This document shows positions 17,750 through 26,304 of a stretch of 64,000 nucleotides of DNA, one piece after another; positions within the stretch are counted from its first letter, which is position 1; every line of letters starts with the position of its first letter. Where the stretch lies: the NCBI GenBank assembly GCA_025059375.1, contig JANXDO010000001.1, positions 108,575 to 172,574 on the forward strand. The letters run 5' to 3'. A program made the position numbers and the translations under genes. The notes below the pieces were generated by a model that saw nothing but the letters and a program-made list of their open reading frames with translations, searched no databases and was not told the origin of the DNA. The DNA is from Candidatus Nezhaarchaeota archaeon (GTDB lineage: Archaea > Thermoproteota > Methanomethylicia > Nezhaarchaeales > WYZ-LMO8).

Positions 17750-19204
17750 TTGGTAAAGATCTCACACTTAACTGCTAAGCAGATAGCCTCTTTAGTTTTA
17801 GCAGGCTCTCTATCGCCCCTTGACGTTGTAGAGAGGTACTTAGAGAGAATAAAAAAGCTAAATCCGACAATAAATGCCTTCATAAACGTAGCTGAAGAGC
17901 ATGCAAAGAGAACTGCTGAGGAACTTGAGAAGGCCTTGAAAAAGGGGTTTAGGGGTAAGCTGGCAGGAGTTCCAATAGCAATAAAAGACATAATTTCAAC
18001 AAAAGGGATTGAAACGACCTGTGCCTCAAAAATACTAAAGGGTTACGTGCCCCCTTATGACGCAACAGTCATCAAGAGACTCAAGGCTGAGGGAGCCATA
18101 ATAATCGGTAAGACGAACATGGATGAGTTCGCTATGGGCTCTTCAACAGAGCTTAGCGCTTACGGTCCTACACGAAATCCCTGGAATTTAGAGAGGGTTG
18201 CTGGGGGGTCATCGGGGGGTAGTGCTGCAGCTGTTGCAGCTAGAATGGCTCCCGCATCATTAGGCTCAGATACTGGCGGCTCCATAAGGTGTCCAGCAGC
18301 ATTCTGTAACATAGTTGGTCTTAAACCAACATATGGGACTGTTAGCAGGTATGGCTTGATATCTTATGCTTGTAGTTTAGAGCAGATAGGCCCCATGACA
18401 ATAGATGTAGAGGACTGTGCACTTTTAATGGATATAATATCGGGAAGAGACGGGTTTGACTCAACTCTCATAGACTATAAATTTAAATGGGACCCCGGGA
18501 GCGTAAAGGGTTTGAAGATAGCTGTACCTAGAGAGTTTTTTGGTGAAGGAACTGACGAGAGAGTAGCCGACCTTGTCTGGAAGGTCATAAAGCTCTTGGA
18601 GTCCAATGGAGCAGTTTACGAAGAGGTCTCAATGCCACTAGCACGTTATGCGCTCGCATGCTACTACATAATAGCTATGTCGGAAGCTAGCTCAAACCTA
18701 GCTAGATACGACGGTGTTAGATACGGACTACCTTGCAACCTCTCCCTACCTTGGCATGAAGCTTTCTCAGAAGTTAGAAGTAAAGGGTTTGGAATGGAGG
18801 TTGAGAGGAGAATCATACTTGGGTGTTTTGCTCTATCAGCCGGCTATTATGGGAGGTATTACTTGAAGGCTTTGAAGATTAGGACCATGATAAGGGATAA
18901 CGTCCTATCTTTATTTAGAAAGTTCGACGTCATAGCTACGCCAACTACACCATTCCCACCATTCAAAATAGGCGAAAAAATAGGAGATCCACTTAGCCTG
19001 TACATGGCTGACGTAGATACGGTAGTAGCAAACCTAACTGGAGTACCAGCAATATCGGTCCCAGCAGGCTTTGTGGACGGTCTACCAGTCGGTGCTCAGT
19101 TTATGGCTAACTACTGCCGCGAAGACATACTACTGACGATAGCTAAGTGTGTACAAGATGAGACAAAGTTTAACGTGTACCTACCCAGGGAGGCAGCCAT
19201 ATGA
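17750..19204 (+). CDS. gatA: Glu/Asp-tRNA amidotransferase subunit A (amidase)
   Basis: The 484-residue amidase signature enzyme shows the Ser-cisSer-Lys triad context: Lys in VPIAIKDIIS, the cis-Ser in GGSSGGSAAAVAA and the nucleophile in GSDTGGSIR. It frees ammonia from Gln or Asn for the GatB kinase step. Start is TTG two bases after the gatC stop, with the GGTG of the gatC end as a likely ribosome site. It overlaps gatB by 4 bases (ATGA). Confidence 0.96.
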   Translation: MVKISHLTAKQIASLVLAGSLSPLDVVERYLERIKKLNPTINAFINVAEEHAKRTAEELEKALKKGFRGKLAGVPIAIKDIISTKGIETTCASKILKGYVPPYDATVIKRLKAEGAIIIGKTNMDEFAMGSSTELSAYGPTRNPWNLERVAGGSSGGSAAAVAARMAPASLGSDTGGSIRCPAAFCNIVGLKPTYGTVSRYGLISYACSLEQIGPMTIDVEDCALLMDIISGRDGFDSTLIDYKFKWDPGSVKGLKIAVPREFFGEGTDERVADLVWKVIKLLESNGAVYEEVSMPLARYALACYYIIAMSEASSNLARYDGVRYGLPCNLSLPWHEAFSEVRSKGFGMEVERRIILGCFALSAGYYGRYYLKALKIRTMIRDNVLSLFRKFDVIATPTTPFPPFKIGEKIGDPLSLYMADVDTVVANLTGVPAISVPAGFVDGLPVGAQFMANYCREDILLTIAKCVQDETKFNVYLPREAAI

Positions 19205-20658
19205 GCGAGTTCAAGGTTAAAATAGGTCTTGAGTGTCACTGTCAAATAACGAGCTTAAAGACTAAACTATTCTGTAAATGTCCAGCGGACTACAGAGGTA
19301 AACCTCCTAACACGAATGTTTGTCCAACATGTCTTGGGCTACCTGGTACACTACCATACTTAAACATGAAAGCTGTGGAGGAAGCAATTAAAGTGGCTCT
19401 TGCGCTTAACTGTAAAATAAACAAGAGAATGATCTTTTATAGAAAGAACTACTTTTACCCCGATTTAAGCAAGAACTTCCAGATATCGCAATATGACTAC
19501 CCACTTGCAGTTGACGGATGGGTAACAATAGATGTTGATGGCAAGGACAAGATCATCAGGATAAAGAGAGTACACTTAGAGGAAGACCCTGGAAGACTGG
19601 TCTATAGAGGTGGAATAGATTCATCACCATACACCCTGGTAGACTACAATAGAATGGGGGTAACACTCATAGAAGTTGTAACAGAACCAGACATGGAGGC
19701 CCCAATGGAAGCTAAGATATTTCTCCAAGAACTCAGATCCATACTGGAGCACTTGGGCGTCTCTGATGGAAGCTTAGAGGGATCAATGAGATGCGATGCG
19801 AACATATCGATTGAGGGAGGAAGTAGAGTTGAGATAAAGAACATATCATCATTCAAGGAAGTAGAGAAAGCATTGTCATACGAGATCATAAGACAACGAA
19901 GCCTACTAAAGAGGGGGGCAAAAGTGAGGAGAGAGACGAGACACTGGGATGAGGTCAGAAAGATAACTGTAGCATTGAGAGCGAAGGAGGAGGAGATGGA
20001 CTATAGATACTTTCCAGAGCCTGACCTGGTCCCAATATACTTGACTGATGAAATGATAGAAAGGATTAGGAAGCACATGCCAGAGCTACCTGCCGTAAGG
20101 AAGGTGAGGCTCGTAAAGCAGTATGGTCTAACAGAGTACGAAGCGAGAGTATTGACCTCAGACAAGCAACTCGCAGACTTCTTTGAGAAGCTTGTGTCAC
20201 TTCATGGGAAACCAAAGGTGGACTGTAGTGTCGTTATCAATGAGCTGCTAAGATTATTGAACGAGAAGAACCTAGAGGTGAGAGACTTGAAGTTCACGCC
20301 CCTTGAAGTATCTGAGCTGCTAACCATGGTAGACCTAGGCGCAATAAGCTGGAAATCGGCTAAGTACGTCTTGAGGAGAATGGTGGAGAGTGGAGAACAC
20401 CCCAAGAAAATAGTTGAGCTCGAAGGTATACGTAGAATCTCAAGTGTGGAGGAGATAGAGAGATACGTCGACATCATTTTAAACCGCTATAGAGATGACG
20501 TTGAAGCAGCAATAAGAGATAGCAAAGCCATACACAGGCTTGTGGGCGAGGTGTTGAAGGAGACTAAAATGCTAGCAGATCCAAAGTTGACATTTGAGGT
20601 GGTCTCTAAGAGGATTGAGAACTTAAGGAGGGAGCGTCAGACCAGCACATCAAAATAA
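19201..20658 (+). CDS. gatB: Glu/Asp-tRNA amidotransferase subunit B
   Basis: The 485-residue protein begins with the typical KIGLECHCQI, has four zinc-type cysteines (CKCP and CPTC), and the kinase-site stretch KNYFYPDLSKNFQISQYDYP. The C-terminal helical tail domain (YqeY-like) is present. GatB phosphorylates the acyl group on the tRNA before amidation. The ATG overlaps the gatA stop, so translation is coupled. The end overlaps a convergent small gene by 9 bases. Confidence 0.97.
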   Translation: MSEFKVKIGLECHCQITSLKTKLFCKCPADYRGKPPNTNVCPTCLGLPGTLPYLNMKAVEEAIKVALALNCKINKRMIFYRKNYFYPDLSKNFQISQYDYPLAVDGWVTIDVDGKDKIIRIKRVHLEEDPGRLVYRGGIDSSPYTLVDYNRMGVTLIEVVTEPDMEAPMEAKIFLQELRSILEHLGVSDGSLEGSMRCDANISIEGGSRVEIKNISSFKEVEKALSYEIIRQRSLLKRGAKVRRETRHWDEVRKITVALRAKEEEMDYRYFPEPDLVPIYLTDEMIERIRKHMPELPAVRKVRLVKQYGLTEYEARVLTSDKQLADFFEKLVSLHGKPKVDCSVVINELLRLLNEKNLEVRDLKFTPLEVSELLTMVDLGAISWKSAKYVLRRMVESGEHPKKIVELEGIRRISSVEEIERYVDIILNRYRDDVEAAIRDSKAIHRLVGEVLKETKMLADPKLTFEVVSKRIENLRRERQTSTSK

Positions 20659-20880
20659 CACTGACGACAAGTACTTACTGGCGTACCCCTTCTTGATCCT
20701 CTCCTCTATAACATTGTGATAGCCGTGACACACGTAGTACTTACAGGCGTTATTACAGATCCTAAACCCCTGAAATGGACATAACTTAATATATTTATCC
20801 TTCTCTTGCCTATTGTTGAGAGCAATACCACTTGGAGGGTCACACTTCGCTCTGTCCCTCATTGAATCTTCTGACTTCAT
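20650..20880 (-). CDS. Small Cys-rich protein of unknown function
   Basis: The 76-residue protein contains CPFQGFRICNNACKYYVC, with four cysteines spaced 7-3-4, plus one more near residue 13, suggesting a zinc or iron-sulfur site. The C-terminal half is basic and helical. The gene is convergent with gatB and overlaps it by 9 bases. There is no strong ribosome binding site. I recognise no family; a real gene is favoured by the ordered cysteines. Confidence 0.5.
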   Translation of the reverse strand: MKSEDSMRDRAKCDPPSGIALNNRQEKDKYIKLCPFQGFRICNNACKYYVCHGYHNVIEERIKKGYASKYLSSVLF

Positions 20881-21128
20881 GGCTCACTGTAAACCATAAC
20901 ACTTTTGTAGTTTTAATTCTTTGCTATATAGCATAATGTCAAAAATAAAGAAGATCAAGGAAGCATAACATAAAATCCGAGCCGATTAACAGTTAACTCA
21001 AGTAACCTACTACGAAAAATAATATGAATTCATTGCGTTTCACCCTAAGAACTACTTTTCTTTATCATAAATCCCTTCTGTAAGAGGGTGCTCACCTGCG
21101 CTTGCCTAAGGGATCTCTCTTGGTAAAG

Positions 21129-22037
21129 CTACATGGTATGGCTGCTTGAGTGAAGCATGTTGACTAAGGCGGCTGAGAGAGTTATTGAATCAAGGTAGCT
21201 ATCCATCGCTCTTGAGACGTCGACAAACACCTTTGGTAAAATGTCAATGACTGGCGCCCCGAAAGCCCTTCCCCCTCCTATCAATGTGAGGACCCTAAAT
21301 ATCATGTTACCCATCATTCCATTAGGGGCTATAACTAAGTTTGAACTTTTAACGGCATCCTCAATGAGGATGCCGTAATGGTGAGCCTCAATACGAAGGT
21401 CACGTCTAATCCTTTTAACGAGCTCTTCAGCTTGATTTAGCGTTTCGTCCACCAGGAAGCTTCTACCATAGTCCTCTAATCTACCTCCAGAGAGTATCGC
21501 CACAAACGGACTTATCCCTAAAACGCTCAGTAGTTTAATTCCCCCCTCAACAAGCCTCATCTTATCATCAACATCATTCCCCTCATCGATCCCAACAGGA
21601 GCTAGGAGGAATGCCGTGCCATTGTAGGTTTCAAGTAAGGCTATTCTATGTATCACATCGATATTAAACAACCTCTTAAGCTCTGACATAACTTTTTTAG
21701 CTGAGAGAGTACCTCTCACAACAGCATTAACCTCACCGTTAGCAAGCACCTCAACGATTTTAGCCTCTGGATTACTTGAAATGACCACTTCAACATCTTG
21801 ACAAGTTCGAGAAGCCTTCTTAATAGCTTCTTCAGCTCCTACGAGCTTTACCTTAGCAATTCCACGCTCTATAGCCACGCGCGCTTCGTGACCCACCTTC
21901 TCTGGGTAGCCTTCCCTCTCAGCTCCCACACCTAAGGCGACAGTCACACTTCGCTTCAAAGCTTCAGTAAGCAGCTTCTCCCTAAGCCACTTGGCCTGTA
22001 ACGGTATAGTTGGGCTCAGCATGGTAGACTCAATCAC
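21129..22037 (-). CDS. mtxX: Methanogenesis marker protein 4 (MtxX)
   Basis: The 302-residue protein matches marker protein 4: LGVGAEREGY-like start, KLVGAEEAI, LSGGRLEDYGR, and the C-terminal NLVIAPNGMMGNMIFR, GGGRAFGAP and VFVDVSRAMDSYLDS. The fold is related to phosphotransacetylases. Family members occur in methanogens and relatives and are named for an association with methyltransferases, but the reaction is unknown. Start GTG 22037 is possible; ATG 22022 has AGGTGA about 11 bases upstream. It stands alone, with no mtr or mcr gene next to it. Confidence 0.85.
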   Translation of the reverse strand: MIESTMLSPTIPLQAKWLREKLLTEALKRSVTVALGVGAEREGYPEKVGHEARVAIERGIAKVKLVGAEEAIKKASRTCQDVEVVISSNPEAKIVEVLANGEVNAVVRGTLSAKKVMSELKRLFNIDVIHRIALLETYNGTAFLLAPVGIDEGNDVDDKMRLVEGGIKLLSVLGISPFVAILSGGRLEDYGRSFLVDETLNQAEELVKRIRRDLRIEAHHYGILIEDAVKSSNLVIAPNGMMGNMIFRVLTLIGGGRAFGAPVIDILPKVFVDVSRAMDSYLDSITLSAALVNMLHSSSHTM

Positions 22038-22167
22038 CTTTCATCGCTTTTAACCCGCATCACAGCCCATTATATTAATTGCTCTCTTGACTAATAAGCT
22101 AAGCTCCACTTTAATGTTTTGATCACAGCAGTGAGCACGCATATGGAGGGCTAACTTTAATTAGTTC

Positions 22168-23238
22168 TCACTTTACCCTTTCGACAACAACCTTTGCAAG
22201 ATCTATTAGGATCTCTTTAACATCAGAGCTTACATCTGCCCTCTCTATGGCCGCCATGCCCTCACTCGAGAGTTTTAGTGCGAGCTCCTTAATGTAGTCA
22301 AGAGCTCCAGAAGACCTTATTATGTCTCTTACAGCTTCAATATCCTCCCTCGATGCCTCCCTATTACCTAAAACCTTCTCCAACACTCTCCTCTGCTCAG
22401 GTGTAGCACTCTCCCAAGCCTTAATGACTAAGAGGGTCCTCTTTCCCTCCCTTATATCTGAACCAACGGGCTTACCAACTACTGCTTCATCACCAAAAAC
22501 GCCTAAAACATCATCTTGTAGCTGAAACGCTATACCGACAGGGATCGCGTAATTGGAATATGCCTCTAAAAGATCGTCATCTGCTCTTGCCAAGATGCCA
22601 CCAATCTTTAGGGGGCCTTCAACCGTGTACACAGCAGTCTTAAGCTCATTGACCTTGAGCACATCCTCCTCCTTAACCGCACTTAAAGGTTCCTTCTCTA
22701 GTGCCATGTCGAGTATTTGACCATATCCGGTTTTCTCTATAACGTCTTGCATCAACTTCACCGCCCTTAATATCGCGTTCTCCTCATACTCCGATTGAAG
22801 CAAAGCTTGGATGGCATAAGTTGCAGCTAAATCGCCAGCTATTATGGCCATGCTGAAGCCGTAATGTGTTGCACCCTCATACCCATATGCGTCCTTGTGG
22901 AGCCCCTCAAAGACCTTCCATACGGTCGGCCTTCCTCTTCTAAGCTCATCCCTATCCATTATGTCATCATGTATCAGGAGGTATGAGTGTGCAAGTTCTA
23001 TAGATATCGAGGCTTTTATTATCCTGCCATCAATTACACCTTTAGAACCTGCATAACCAAGTACTACCAATGAAGGTCTAATCCTCTTACCACCGCTCAT
23101 TGTGAACCTTGCTATCTCCTCAATAACACGTTTTTGCCTAGGATCACGAACACCTCTAATCTTTGAGTTTAAGAACTTCATCATTTCCTCTTCGATTTGA
23201 GGACCATACTTCATCACAAAGGCGTCAAAGGGCCTCAT
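22168..23238 (-). CDS. Polyprenyl diphosphate synthase (GGPP-type)
   Basis: The 356-residue trans-prenyltransferase has both aspartate-rich motifs: DDIMDRDELRRGRPT (first) and DDVLGVFGDE (second), with GGKRIRPS upstream. It extends allylic diphosphates with IPP to geranylgeranyl or farnesylgeranyl diphosphate for archaeal membrane lipids. The ATG lies about 27 bases from a TATA box and has no ribosome binding site, so the message is probably leaderless. Product chain length cannot be read reliably here. Confidence 0.93.
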   Translation of the reverse strand: MRPFDAFVMKYGPQIEEEMMKFLNSKIRGVRDPRQKRVIEEIARFTMSGGKRIRPSLVVLGYAGSKGVIDGRIIKASISIELAHSYLLIHDDIMDRDELRRGRPTVWKVFEGLHKDAYGYEGATHYGFSMAIIAGDLAATYAIQALLQSEYEENAILRAVKLMQDVIEKTGYGQILDMALEKEPLSAVKEEDVLKVNELKTAVYTVEGPLKIGGILARADDDLLEAYSNYAIPVGIAFQLQDDVLGVFGDEAVVGKPVGSDIREGKRTLLVIKAWESATPEQRRVLEKVLGNREASREDIEAVRDIIRSSGALDYIKELALKLSSEGMAAIERADVSSDVKEILIDLAKVVVERVK

Positions 23239-23260
23239 GAATTTTCATAATACCGAGAAA

Positions 23261-23270
23261 TTTAATTTAA
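23261..23270 (-). promoter_or_regulatory. TATA box for the prenyl synthase
   Basis: TTAAATTAAA on the minus strand, centred about 27 bases from ATG 23238. The same A/T-rich block may also serve the divergent helicase gene at 23308. Confidence 0.5.
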
Positions 23271-23307
23271 AGCTTTTTGAGGATGCGTTTGAGGCTCGAT
23301 ATAGCTC

Positions 23308-26148
23308 ATGGATAAAGGAGCATTTAACCTGTTGAGTGAAGAGATCAGAGGCTCTTTAGCTAAATTAGGTTATGCTGGACCTACAGAGCCTCAGGAAAAG
23401 ACCATTCCTTTAATACTTTCAGGAAAGAGTGTTCTGATAGTGGCTCCTACGGGAACAGGCAAGACTGAAGCTGCCGTGTTGCCTGTGTTTGACATGATGC
23501 TCAATATCAAGAGGGCTCATAACGTGCAAGGGGTACTATGTCTCTACATAACGCCTTTAAGAGCGCTAAACAGGGACTTATGGGAGAGGCTTTCAAAGAT
23601 AGCTGAAAGCATTGGCTTGACCATAGAAGTTAGGCATGGAGATACACCCCAACATGCTCGGAGAAGACAGGCTCACCAGCCACCCGACATGATGATAACG
23701 ACTCCAGAGACCCTTCAAGCTATACTCGTTGGTAGGGTCATGAGAAAGAGACTTGCAAACGTCAGGTGGATCATAATAGATGAGATACACGAACTAGTAG
23801 GGGATAAGAGGGGGGCCCAGCTCTCCATAGCCCTCGAGAGGTTAAAACGCTTAACCGGCAGGAAATTACAGAGGATCGGTCTTTCAGCCACTGTAGGCTC
23901 AATAGAGATTGTTAGAGACTTCCTTGCTGGGAGTGATAGCGAATTAGAGGTAGTTTACATCCCTATGCCTAGAGAGATGCAAATAATCGTTGACGCGCCG
24001 CTTAATGGTGAAGGTGCTAACTTAGCATCTAAACTCCAAGTCACACCACAAATCGCCTCAACAATAGCTAAGATGGCTGATGAGATAAGGAAGCACGAAA
24101 GTGTCCTGGTCTTCACGAACACGAGAGAAGCTAGCGAGCTACTTGCATCGCGCCTAGCAATCGTAGCAAATGACTTCAAGGTGAGAGCACACCATGGCTC
24201 CCTATCTAGAGAGGAGAGGATTCAAGCCGAAAGGGAGTTTAAAGATGGGCTGGTAAAGTCCTTAGTATGCACATCATCCTTAGAGCTTGGCATAGATGTG
24301 GGCTCTGTAGACTTTATAATCCAGTTCACGTCACCTCGGCAATCAACACCTCTAATTCAGAGAGTAGGTCGTTCAGGTCATAAAGTTGGAGGCGTAGCGA
24401 GAGGTCTCATAATATCCTACTCGTCTGATGACGTCATAGAGTCCGCCGTCCTCGCTAAAAGAGCTCTGAGCAATGAGCTTGAGAAGCTAGAAGTTCATGA
24501 GTGCGCACTTGACGTCCTAGCACACCAGATAGTAGGCCTTGTAATGGACGAGGCCTCCATAGACCTCGAAGAGGCCTTTAACATAGTTAAGAGGGCGTAT
24601 CCATATAGGAACCTAACCTACGAAGACTTCCTTGAAGTAATAAAGTTTCTTGAAGATAGGGGAATCATAAGGTTAAGGGACTCTAAGATAAAGTGGGCGG
24701 GCAAGATCACAAGGGAGTACTACTTCGAGAATATCTCCATGATACCTGATGTAAAGGAGTTCGATGTGATAGCTCTGCCAGAAAGACGTAAGGTCGGAGC
24801 ACTTGATGAAGAGTTTGTAGCTACTAAGGCCGGAGCTATGCCGAGCATAATTCTTGGCGGCAAAGTTTGGAAAATCATTGGGGTGGAAGAGTCTAAGGTC
24901 TACGTTGAGCCCTCAGATGATATTTTTGGGGCAATACCTGCGTGGATTGGAGAACTGATACCAGTACCCATGGACGTGGCTCTTGAGGTGGCAGAGATTA
25001 GAAGAGAGATCGAAGAACTGCATAAGTTAGGGCTCGACCCAAAACGCCCTCTAAAGAGGTACCCATTAACTGAGGAGGCTATTGAAATAGCCTTAAAGGA
25101 CATCTTAGATCACTTAAAGCGTAAGCTGCCACTACCAACTAGCAAGAAGATAGTTGTTGAAGGTTTAGGGAACTACATAGTAGTTCATGCGTGCTTAGGC
25201 TCTAAGGCTAACGAGCTCTTAGGTATGATATTAACTTCAATGCTTAGTAGCTCGTTAGCCTTGACCATCAACTACAGGTCTGACCAGTACAGGATACTCT
25301 TAATTTCACCGAGGAAGATAAGAGCAAGTTTTGTAGCAAAAATCCTATCAGAGCTTGAGCCCAATGACATTGAACCATTAGCACAGAGATTGATGCCATC
25401 ATCAGACGTCTACTTATGGAGGCTCTTCCACGTTGCAAAGCGAATGGGCGTAGTCGAGAAGAATGCAAATGTAAAGGACTTCTCTAAAGCTCACAAGCTA
25501 TTACTGGGAACAATAGTTGATAAGACGGCTAGAATGGAGGTCTTAAAGGACAAGTTTGACGTTGAAGGGTTAAAAGACTTCTTAGAGAGAATAAAGATGG
25601 GCGATGTAGAGATAACGTGGCTTGAAAGCGAGGGGCAGGCATCACCAATGGCAATGCCCATACTAAACAGGTACCTACCAATCGAGGTTGAACTGTTAAG
25701 ACCAGGTGATAAGACCCTTGCTGAAGTGGTTCATGATAGGCTGATGGAGAGAACGGTGAAGTTAGTATGCATGTACTGCGGAGGATGGTCAACAACGAGG
25801 AAGGTTAAGTACATTCCTGACGACCCAAAGTGTCCTAAGTGCGGAGCTAAGTACATGGCAGTAACGTGGCCCGGAGACGAGAACATTGACAAGCTACTAA
25901 AGAAGCACTTAGCAGGACGTCTAACTAGACAAGAAGCGGAGGAGTTTAGAAAGTACCAGGTGTCGGCGGGTCTAGTTTTAACGTATGGCAAGAAAGCAGT
26001 CATGGTCCTAGCGGCTAGAGGTGTGGGGCCTCAAACAGCTTCTAGAATCCTGGCTAAGGATGCAAGAGGTGATGGTACGCTCTACATCGATATTCTTGAG
26101 GCAGAAAAAACCTACATTAGGACTAGAATGTATTGGGATGAATCTTGA
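23308..26148 (+). CDS. Lhr-type superfamily 2 helicase with C-terminal zinc motif
   Basis: The 946-residue protein has Q-motif-like TEPQEKTIP, Walker A APTGTGKT (near residue 47), DEIHELVGDKRGAQL (the Lhr-specific form of motif II), SAT motif III, and motif VI QRVGRSGH. A winged-helix and Lhr-core region follows, and near the C-terminus four cysteines (CMYC and CPKC) suggest a zinc site. Archaeal Lhr proteins unwind RNA:DNA or DNA duplexes and act in repair or RNA metabolism. A hairpin with a T-run follows the gene. The HerA-like gene starts 156 bases downstream on the same strand. Confidence 0.93.
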   Translation: MDKGAFNLLSEEIRGSLAKLGYAGPTEPQEKTIPLILSGKSVLIVAPTGTGKTEAAVLPVFDMMLNIKRAHNVQGVLCLYITPLRALNRDLWERLSKIAESIGLTIEVRHGDTPQHARRRQAHQPPDMMITTPETLQAILVGRVMRKRLANVRWIIIDEIHELVGDKRGAQLSIALERLKRLTGRKLQRIGLSATVGSIEIVRDFLAGSDSELEVVYIPMPREMQIIVDAPLNGEGANLASKLQVTPQIASTIAKMADEIRKHESVLVFTNTREASELLASRLAIVANDFKVRAHHGSLSREERIQAEREFKDGLVKSLVCTSSLELGIDVGSVDFIIQFTSPRQSTPLIQRVGRSGHKVGGVARGLIISYSSDDVIESAVLAKRALSNELEKLEVHECALDVLAHQIVGLVMDEASIDLEEAFNIVKRAYPYRNLTYEDFLEVIKFLEDRGIIRLRDSKIKWAGKITREYYFENISMIPDVKEFDVIALPERRKVGALDEEFVATKAGAMPSIILGGKVWKIIGVEESKVYVEPSDDIFGAIPAWIGELIPVPMDVALEVAEIRREIEELHKLGLDPKRPLKRYPLTEEAIEIALKDILDHLKRKLPLPTSKKIVVEGLGNYIVVHACLGSKANELLGMILTSMLSSSLALTINYRSDQYRILLISPRKIRASFVAKILSELEPNDIEPLAQRLMPSSDVYLWRLFHVAKRMGVVEKNANVKDFSKAHKLLLGTIVDKTARMEVLKDKFDVEGLKDFLERIKMGDVEITWLESEGQASPMAMPILNRYLPIEVELLRPGDKTLAEVVHDRLMERTVKLVCMYCGGWSTTRKVKYIPDDPKCPKCGAKYMAVTWPGDENIDKLLKKHLAGRLTRQEAEEFRKYQVSAGLVLTYGKKAVMVLAARGVGPQTASRILAKDARGDGTLYIDILEAEKTYIRTRMYWDES

Positions 26149-26152
26149 CTGC

Positions 26153-26173
26153 AAGCCTTGGCTTATCTTTTTA
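26153..26173 (+). terminator. Short hairpin with T-run after the Lhr-type helicase
   Basis: AAGCC-TT-GGCTT followed by ATCTTTTT. The stem is only five pairs, so this may be a weak terminator; the T/A-rich part could also be read as a TATA element for the next gene, though it is about 130 bases away. Confidence 0.35.
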
Positions 26174-26304
26174 AATAGACAAAGCAAAAACATCAAACCA
26201 CCAGCCGATTTAACGTGGTTAAGGAGCCGAGAAACATCAGGTCAAGGTTTTGTGTCATGGTTAACTACTAAAGAAGCTTAGACTACTAAGAGCGGGGAGG
26301 CAAA

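Noticed and set aside
20881-21128. Small RNA gene between the Cys-rich protein and mtxX
   Set aside because: Only a loose ATCCCTT/AAGGGAT pair is present; too weak to call.
26021-26281. An 86-codon plus-strand frame crossing the end of the Lhr-type helicase
   Set aside because: It overlaps the helicase in another frame, has no ribosome site and no recognisable motif.
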